Shown one piece after another: positions 58,337-63,743 of a stretch of DNA of 63,743 nucleotides (its first letter is position 1; every line of letters starts with the position of its first letter). The notes below the pieces were generated by a model. The model ran no database searches. It saw only the letters and a list, made by a program, of their open reading frames with translations, and was not told the DNA's origin. Source of the DNA: Gardnerella vaginalis. Lineage in GTDB: Bacteria > Actinomycetota > Actinomycetes > Actinomycetales > Bifidobacteriaceae. Location of the stretch: NCBI RefSeq assembly GCF_001546485.1, contig NZ_KQ956867.1, positions 21,624 to 85,366 of the forward strand, read 5' to 3'. The position numbers and the translations under genes were made by a program.

Positions 58337-61300
58337 CTAAGCATGTAGTGAACGCAAAAATTGCGATTGTACAGCGCCTTCCAAATCCTCGTGCAGTGTC
58401 ATACGAATATGGGCAACACACAATGTTCTTGCAATCACAAACATACCATCGTCAACAGTAAGTTTTGCAGCTTTACTAATAATATGATTTGCTTCAATAT
58501 TAGGCCAAACAGGAATATCATCATTCCTGAAATATTGCTGCACTTCATCCATATTAGCTGGAGCTTTATAACACTGCGAACGCATGCGTGAAAGCAACTC
58601 ATCAAGTTCCATCTGTAGCGGATCGATTCTACCAGGAGCAAGATAACTAGCCATACGGTATGCGCTTGCTGCAAGTGTGAACCTATCTTGCATCCATGCA
58701 GCATACGCTAGCCTGTAGTACGCAAATGCAGCATCATCTTTGTCAAACGATACGCGCAATGCGTTTAAACATGCTGCTATAACTGACGACCAATCTTCTT
58801 GTTGAGATAATGCTGCAGCTAATCGCAAATGAGATAACGCATATGTTGGCGCATAAGCAACCATGCTATTCAAATGATTAAGAGCTGCATCATGCTGATG
58901 TAGCTGAGATAGTAAATCTGCAAGTTCCATGTGTGCGTAGAATAATCCGTCTGGAATAAGCAGTGTATGTTCATCTGGAGTAGCAAATAAGCGGTTGTAA
59001 ACAACGCGCTCAGCATAAGAATTAAAGTACCGTGGCACAGTGTTTTCTACTGCAAACATTGCATCAAATTTAGCAATATTTTTCTCATATTCGTCAATCG
59101 CATGCTTAATATCGCCTTCTATAAGCTGTTCTTGAGCATGTACGTGCATTGCTCGTATATCTTGCGAAGTTTTAAAAGAAAGTTCCGGTATTACTGTTTC
59201 GTCAATAAGTGCTCGTGTTACATTATCAGCTTGTGCACTCAGTTCCGGGTCGCCGATATGCTCAATAATGTTCATAGCTTCTCGAGCTTTTTCAGCAGTT
59301 GTAAGCATTGGCTGTGCTGCAATATGGTGGAAATCAGCAACAGCCTGTTGTAACAAATCTTCTCGCTGAATAGAAAGCCCTTGTGCGTGATCTGTTCCTA
59401 AAACATCTTCTTGATCTTGATCGAATATAGTATCGGAAAATTCAGGTTCTTCTTGAGCTCCATGTGGCGCAAAAGAAGTATCATGCAGGTCGAAGGACGC
59501 GTCAACAGTACCAAGAGCACCACTGTTGAGTATATGCATACTTGCGTGAGATTTTTCGTACAATACTATTGGATTTTGTAAACCATGTGAACGAATGTAT
59601 TGTATAAAACTTTCGCGCTTAAAAGTCACCGTCATAAGCGTTCGTATTTCAGGAGGTTCACTAAAAGCCGCTAAAGGATTCGCATTATTTTCACCATTGT
59701 CATTGTTTTCGTTGTCGTGCAACGCTTGTGAAACATGCGAAATACTCATGGTATTTGTTTGATGAGTATCAGGCAATGCTACATGAGAGTTTGACTCATC
59801 GTTTCCATTATTCAGACTATCAGTTTCTGAAGATTCGTCATTATGCTCACTTGTAATAGCATTCGTTAAATCATGAGTATGCGAATCCACTAACGATTGT
59901 GCAGCTTCTACTACATCCGCGAAAGGCAAATGTTGCAAATCTTGCAATTGCGCGGGGTCTCCATGAACGTCACCGTCTTTTGGATCGCCTTTTGCAGGTG
60001 TTGCATCACTGCTCATAGTATTAAGCGCTCTCAGCGTTTTAGTAAGCAAATTACTAATAGCATTATCTTGAGCAGCAACCATTTCTTCTAATCCAACAGA
60101 ATCAAGCCGGATGGAAACTTCCTGTATTTTTTCGTCTATACCAAAGGCGAGCGTTGCTAACATAATACCGATGCGCAAATTGTAATTTGTTGCCATAATC
60201 GACTTTTCAATACTACTGTATTTGTGCCACGCAAGGTTTTCAGCATCATACTTGTATACAGGCATAAGCGATGCGCCAGTAGCGGTGAATGCAAGTGCAA
60301 CTTTCCCATCACTAAGATTGGATCGAAAATCAGTGTCAAAACGGAATGGCAAATACAAGCTACGTATAAGTTCAGAAAGAGACTGACGATACAACCATTC
60401 CCCTGCTTCATCTTGCTTCAAATATGAAGCAGACTGTTGGCATTTACGTGCCTTGCGCCACAAGTACATGAGTGGACGAATATTGTCATCTTGTAGCGGA
60501 CTACCAAAGTTTTGCATGCCTAAAGATTCACTTGCAATAAAAGCAGGGTCATCAATTATTGCATTATCAATAGCAGCAATGCGCTCACAAGTAACGTTGT
60601 CCTCTAAACTTTTTCCGCCCTGCGAAGCGTTAGTTTGCAAGCATTGGTAAATTGCTTGCAGTCTGTTAAGAGCTCCTTCAATGCGTAAAACTTTGAGTGC
60701 CGCAGCAGGTTCAAGTGAGTCATCCCAAATTAAGTAGTGTGCTGAGGTTCGTTGAGCTTCCTGTAGATGCAGTCTTTCAGCTCCGTGAACAGCTTCTAAA
60801 CCATGAGTTGGTTCTAATGCGCCAACATCATGCATAACACGCTCATAGTAAGATTCCAAGCCTGAAACTCGTAAACCTTCTTTGCGTACGTTTTGAATAT
60901 CGCTTACGCTTCTTCTGATTGCACCAAGAGGAGCTTCAGTGTGTAATCGGTGTAATACGTGGTAGTATCCGAAGCCAGTTAAACTTTGGTGTAAATCTGG
61001 TATGAAAAATGTTGCGAAAAATGCTGTAGCAATAGCATCGGCGTACGAAAGATTACAACGCAAGGAATCTGGTAATAATACTCGCGTACTTTCGAGTGTA
61101 TATTTTTTGTGCTTTCCTTGTCCACAGCATAGCCATGAAGCAACTTGTCGCAAACCATCATTTAGTGAAACTTGCATTACAATATCGCCATACACAATAG
61201 ATGCATTGTTAGTATTTTGATTATTTACTACTTGCAAATGTTGTTTATATTTTGTAATACGTAGATTTTGCAATATGCTGCGATATAGGTGCGCAACGCT

Positions 61301-61714
61301 ATGTGACGATGGTTTCGTATTTGAGCCGTAGAATCGAGTCTTGTTGCGTAAATCGAAAGATCCTTGCTCAATTAGTGACAATTGTGGTAGACGTTCAATA
61401 GCTTCTGCAGGAGTTACTGTGTCTCCTGTATATACTCTGCCATCTTCATCAGCAATCGCGAGTTGGCGGAAGTATTTTCCGTCATCTTTGCATAAACCAA
61501 TGGCGACACCAAATTGTTTTCCTGGAATGCTAAACCAAGCTAATTGTGTGTTTGCAGGTAATCCTGGAAAATCATGGAAAATGTGATGCTGAGTGAAAGC
61601 AGGAATAGCCGTAATTTTCCCTTGTTCCCACAATGAGTTAATAGCATCTATCATGATTGACGTACGATCTTTCTCAGAAGATGTCTGTTCATTAGATTGC
61701 ACGTCGTCAGTCAT
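58337..61714 (-). CDS. Large TPR-containing protein of unknown function (1125 aa)
   Basis: The start at 61714 follows GAACGGGG; a longer frame from 61771 lacks a clear site. No signal peptide or membrane helix is visible. Residues ~30-600 are mixed alpha/beta with no recognised family, ~600-680 are an Asp/Asn/His/Ser-rich low-complexity region, and ~870-1080 contain TPR-like helical repeats (AHMELADLLSQLHQHDAALNHL, SHLRLAAALSQQEDWSSVI, YYRLAYAAWMQDRFTLAASAYR in part). It is monocistronic between ligA and tRNA-Gly. I do not recognise the N-terminal half. Confidence 0.8.
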   Translation of the reverse strand: MTDDVQSNEQTSSEKDRTSIMIDAINSLWEQGKITAIPAFTQHHIFHDFPGLPANTQLAWFSIPGKQFGVAIGLCKDDGKYFRQLAIADEDGRVYTGDTVTPAEAIERLPQLSLIEQGSFDLRNKTRFYGSNTKPSSHSVAHLYRSILQNLRITKYKQHLQVVNNQNTNNASIVYGDIVMQVSLNDGLRQVASWLCCGQGKHKKYTLESTRVLLPDSLRCNLSYADAIATAFFATFFIPDLHQSLTGFGYYHVLHRLHTEAPLGAIRRSVSDIQNVRKEGLRVSGLESYYERVMHDVGALEPTHGLEAVHGAERLHLQEAQRTSAHYLIWDDSLEPAAALKVLRIEGALNRLQAIYQCLQTNASQGGKSLEDNVTCERIAAIDNAIIDDPAFIASESLGMQNFGSPLQDDNIRPLMYLWRKARKCQQSASYLKQDEAGEWLYRQSLSELIRSLYLPFRFDTDFRSNLSDGKVALAFTATGASLMPVYKYDAENLAWHKYSSIEKSIMATNYNLRIGIMLATLAFGIDEKIQEVSIRLDSVGLEEMVAAQDNAISNLLTKTLRALNTMSSDATPAKGDPKDGDVHGDPAQLQDLQHLPFADVVEAAQSLVDSHTHDLTNAITSEHNDESSETDSLNNGNDESNSHVALPDTHQTNTMSISHVSQALHDNENNDNGENNANPLAAFSEPPEIRTLMTVTFKRESFIQYIRSHGLQNPIVLYEKSHASMHILNSGALGTVDASFDLHDTSFAPHGAQEEPEFSDTIFDQDQEDVLGTDHAQGLSIQREDLLQQAVADFHHIAAQPMLTTAEKAREAMNIIEHIGDPELSAQADNVTRALIDETVIPELSFKTSQDIRAMHVHAQEQLIEGDIKHAIDEYEKNIAKFDAMFAVENTVPRYFNSYAERVVYNRLFATPDEHTLLIPDGLFYAHMELADLLSQLHQHDAALNHLNSMVAYAPTYALSHLRLAAALSQQEDWSSVIAACLNALRVSFDKDDAAFAYYRLAYAAWMQDRFTLAASAYRMASYLAPGRIDPLQMELDELLSRMRSQCYKAPANMDEVQQYFRNDDIPVWPNIEANHIISKAAKLTVDDGMFVIARTLCVAHIRMTLHEDLEGAVQSQFLRSLHA

Positions 61715-61967
61715 AATCCCCGTTCTTTCAATTCGGCACCACTTTGCGGTTTGTACAACGTTTTTGTACAACGTTTAATTACTAAGCATTGCCTGTACTC
61801 GTTACATTATAGTTCGTATACAAGTAGTATATAGGAAAAGCATGTTTGATGCATGAATGTTGCTGAATTGTGGAAATCTATGTTTCTAGTTTTTGTTACG
61901 TGTTTCGGGTTATTTCCCAAAACGAACTTAGTTTACCACTTGAAATGAAAGTTTCTAGACTAAAAGC

Positions 61968-62042
61968 GGACATATACGCTGAGACATGTGATAGAAAATA
62001 AAAAAATCTCAGCGAAATATGAGGACATATCCGCTGAGACAT
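61968..62042. repeat. 20-bp direct repeat flanking the tRNA-Gly terminator
   Basis: GGACATATACGCTGAGACAT (61968-61987) and GGACATATCCGCTGAGACAT (62023-62042) differ at one base, 55 bases apart. The second copy includes one arm of the terminator hairpin, and a GCGGACA heptamer beside the first copy is also found at the tRNA 3' acceptor stem. This looks like a local duplication rather than a mobile element, since no integrase is near. Confidence 0.7.
61998..62040 (-). terminator. Terminator of tRNA-Gly
   Basis: On the minus strand, TCTCAGCG (62039-62032) pairs with CGCTGAGA (62014-62007) and is followed by TTTTTTTATTTT. It begins about 7 bases after the encoded CCA. Confidence 0.85.
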
Positions 62043-62046
62043 TACA

Positions 62047-62122
62047 TGGAGCGGACAACGGGACTCGAACCCGCGGTCTCAACCTTGGCAAGGTTGCGCT
62101 TTACCAACTAAGCTATGTCCGC
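62047..62122 (-). tRNA. tRNA-Gly (anticodon GCC)
   Basis: Read on the minus strand from 62122, the 76-base cloverleaf has acceptor stem GCGGACA/TGTCCGC, D arm AGCTTAGTTGGTAAAGC, anticodon stem CAACC/GGTTG with loop TTGCCAA (anticodon GCC), T arm CGGGTTCGAGTCCCG, discriminator U and an encoded CCA. The anticodon reads GGC glycine codons. Confidence 0.96.
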
Positions 62123-62135
62123 AAAACAAATGGTT

Positions 62136-62164
62136 ATTTTAGTCTATATTTGTGAGAATTGCAA
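62136..62164 (-). promoter_or_regulatory. Promoter of tRNA-Gly
   Basis: On the minus strand TTGCAA (62164-62159) and TAAAAT (62141-62136) are separated by 17 bases, a near-consensus sigma-70-type arrangement, and end 13 bases before the tRNA. Confidence 0.75.
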
Positions 62165-62397
62165 ATCCTCCATGTTTCATGTTTGTAAGAATGTTATTTT
62201 TCCTTAATTTCCAACGGTTTAACGGTGTGTTGAAAATAATTGTATTGTTATAAGTAATGCTGTAATGTGCATGGATGTGTGTTGATGATTATTAATTGGT
62301 GTTTTTTGTAATTTTTTAAACAATTCTTGTTTTATTTGTGATTCTTCTTGAACAGAATTATTTTTTATTGCAATTCGCATATAAAAAATAATATTTT

Positions 62398-62427
62398 TTG
62401 CAAAATCTGTAAAAAGTTATGTAAAAT
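62398..62427 (+). promoter_or_regulatory. Candidate promoter of the alcohol dehydrogenase gene
   Basis: TTGCAA (62398-62403) and TAAAAT (62422-62427) with an 18-base spacer, about 62 bases before the ATG. Confidence 0.5.
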
Positions 62428-62438
62428 AGACGTAGCCG

Positions 62439-62469
62439 TTGTCCTTAACCAATGAAGAAACGAGGACAA
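62439..62469 (+). promoter_or_regulatory. Leader hairpin before the alcohol dehydrogenase gene
   Basis: TTGTCCT (62439-62445) and AGGACAA (62463-62469) form a 7-base stem around a 17-base loop in the 5' UTR, 7 bases before the AAGGAGG ribosome site at 62477-62483. It could be an operator or an mRNA structure. Confidence 0.45.
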
Positions 62470-62488
62470 ATAGAACAAGGAGGTCTCT

Positions 62489-63499
62489 ATGAAGGCTATT
62501 GTTGCAACCAAGGATAAGAAAGCTCAGGTTGTTGAGAAGGAATTGCGCCCACTCGAGTTCGGTGAAGCGCTGCTTGATATGGAGTGCTGTGGCGTATGCC
62601 ATACTGATCTTCACGTAAAGAATCAAGATTTTGGCGATAAAACTGGCGTGGTACTTGGTCACGAAGGTATTGGTATTGTTCGTGAGGTTGGACCTGGCGT
62701 AACCACTTTGAAGCCTGGAGATCGCGCATCAGTTGCTTGGTTCTTCAAGGGCTGCGGTCACTGCGAATATTGCACTACAGGTCGTGAGACTTTGTGCCGC
62801 AGTGTGTTAAACGCTGGTTATACTGCTGATGGCGGTATGGCTGAACAGTGCATTGTTGCTGCTGATTATGCTGTAAAAGTTCCAGAAGGTTTGGATCCTG
62901 CTCCTGCAAGCTCCATTACGTGCGCAGGCGTAACGACATACAAGGCAATTAAGGAATCTGGCGTACACCCTGGCGAATGGCTGATTCTTTTTGGTCTTGG
63001 CGGTTTAGGTAATCTTGCTTTGCAATATGCTAAGAAAGTTTTTGGCGTTCATGTTATTGCTGTTGATGTGAATGATGCACAACTTGAGTTTGCTCAGCAG
63101 TATGGCGCTGATTTGTGCGTGAACCCGTTAAAGGAAGATGTTGCTGAGTTTGCTATGAAGAAGGTTGGCGGAGCTCATGGCGCTGTTGTAACTGCTGTAA
63201 GCAAAGCTGCATTTAATACTGCTGTTGATTCAGTGCGTGCAGGCGGTACGGTTGCTGCTGTCGGTTTGCCTCCAGAGGATATGGAACTCAGCATTCCACG
63301 CTTGGTACTTGACGGCATTCGTCTTGTAGGCTCCCTTGTTGGAACGCGTAAGGATTTGGCTGAGGCTTTCCAGTTTGGTGCTGAAGGATTGGTTGTGCCA
63401 CAATGCCGTATGCGCAAGATGGAAGATATTAACGATATCTTTGATGAAATGCTTGCTGGCAAGATTCGTGGCCGCATGGTTATTGATCTTTCGCACTGA
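62489..63499 (+). CDS. adhP: Zinc-dependent alcohol dehydrogenase (AdhP-type)
   Basis: The 336-residue medium-chain dehydrogenase has CGVCHTDLH (catalytic-zinc cysteine), [12 protein letters not shown], the structural-zinc cluster [15 protein letters not shown], and the NAD fold [16 protein letters not shown] followed by [11 protein letters not shown]. It probably reduces acetaldehyde to ethanol, which fits a heterofermentative actinobacterium, but the substrate is inferred. AAGGAGG stands 5 bases before the ATG. A terminator follows about 78 bases after the stop. Confidence 0.95.
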   Translation: MKAIVATKDKKAQVVEKELRPLEFGEALLDMECCGVCHTDLHVKNQDFGDKTGVVLGHEGIGIVREVGPGVTTLKPGDRASVAWFFKGCGHCEYCTTGRETLCRSVLNAGYTADGGMAEQCIVAADYAVKVPEGLDPAPASSITCAGVTTYKAIKESGVHPGEWLILFGLGGLGNLALQYAKKVFGVHVIAVDVNDAQLEFAQQYGADLCVNPLKEDVAEFAMKKVGGAHGAVVTAVSKAAFNTAVDSVRAGGTVAAVGLPPEDMELSIPRLVLDGIRLVGSLVGTRKDLAEAFQFGAEGLVVPQCRMRKMEDINDIFDEMLAGKIRGRMVIDLSH

Positions 63500-63577
63500 C
63501 AAGGATTTTTAGAAAAGATTTCTGATAGGAATTTGTAAAAAGTAAAAAAGTAAAAAAGCGATTATAGAAAGGTAGTT

Positions 63578-63624
63578 AAGCGTGTGAAGGAAAGCCTTTG
63601 AGTTTTTTCTTCACACGCTTTTTG
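63578..63624 (+). terminator. Intrinsic terminator after adhP
   Basis: AAGCGTGTGAAG (63578-63589) pairs exactly with CTTCACACGCTT (63609-63620) and is followed by TTTGC. After it, the last ~120 bases hold nothing I can support. Confidence 0.9.
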
Positions 63625-63743
63625 CTGTTCACGTCTGCTTAAATTAAACTAATCCCCTTATTCAACAATCACCATGCATTTTTTGGGGTGGGAGTGTATA
63701 GATAAAAAGTGGTAAGAAATCATGTCTTAGGCCTTGCAATACA

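Larger units (their letters stand above)
62123..62488. other. AT-rich intergenic region between tRNA-Gly and the alcohol dehydrogenase gene
   Basis: No gene is supported in these 366 bases. They contain the tRNA promoter at one end and the adh promoter and leader at the other. The middle is T- and A-rich with no strong repeat. Confidence 0.6.

Noticed and set aside
61966-62122. Active integration site or genomic island at tRNA-Gly
   Set aside because: No integrase, no phage genes and the second repeat is only 55 bases away; adjacent genes are ordinary.

Overview
The window reads as one chromosomal segment of a low-GC member of the Bifidobacteriaceae, most likely Gardnerella. Support: actinobacterial signature genes (RbpA, HelY, a fused PafB-PafC-type WYL regulator, polyphosphate glucokinase, a GuaB3-type IMPDH paralogue, an Rv3235-like protein, and the pgsA / DUF881 / Sbp / DUF881 / GarA-like FHA / MerR block known from mycobacteria Rv1822-Rv1830). 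They occur together with bifidobacterial traits (UDPGP-family UTP-glucose-1-phosphate uridylyltransferase, unusually long LigA) in an AT-leaning sequence. The genus is an inference from these traits; no database search was run.

Layout. 1-4.4 kb: the end of an unrecognised membrane protein whose reading frame runs through a G9 tract at the window edge, then a very large secreted multidomain protein. 4.5-8.2 kb (minus): YhbY-type RNA-binding protein, then a riboflavin uptake locus made of an FMN riboswitch, a RibU-type S component and one polypeptide carrying both ECF ATPases plus the T component. 8.2-11.4 kb: GT2 glycosyltransferase, polyphosphate glucokinase, class I/II aminotransferase. 11.4-15.3 kb (minus): large polytopic membrane protein and an ABC-F ATPase. 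15.5-20.9 kb: uvrA and uvrC. 21.2-26.2 kb: Rv3235-like protein, GuaB3, long-chain acyl-CoA ligase, peptide deformylase. 26.5-32.8 kb: rpsB, tsf, pyrH, frr, cdsA, lgt, rpe, a translation and envelope-lipid gene series. 32.9-37.3 kb: the pgsA to MerR block and a small membrane protein. 37.5-43.6 kb (minus): HAD phosphatase, rbpA, helY, a small membrane protein and the WYL regulator. 43.9-52.6 kb (minus): UGPase, a gluABCD-type amino acid ABC transporter, aspS, hisS. 52.7-54.0 kb: DUF349 protein. 54.1-61.7 kb (minus): Mrp-type ATPase, oversized ligA, 1125-residue TPR-like protein. 61.8-63.7 kb: tRNA-Gly(GCC) and a zinc alcohol dehydrogenase.

The contents are mostly core genes. I see no CRISPR array, insertion sequence, integrase, toxin-antitoxin pair or prophage gene. 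The points most worth a second look are the possible phase-variable G tract and its partner secreted protein, the single-polypeptide ECF module under an FMN riboswitch, the GarA-like FHA gene that keeps its phospho-acceptor motif but has lost the neighbouring gcvH, the GuaB3 protein without a cysteine in the catalytic loop, the palindrome before the glu operon, the structured rpsB leader, and several short tandem or inverted repeats in intergenic DNA.
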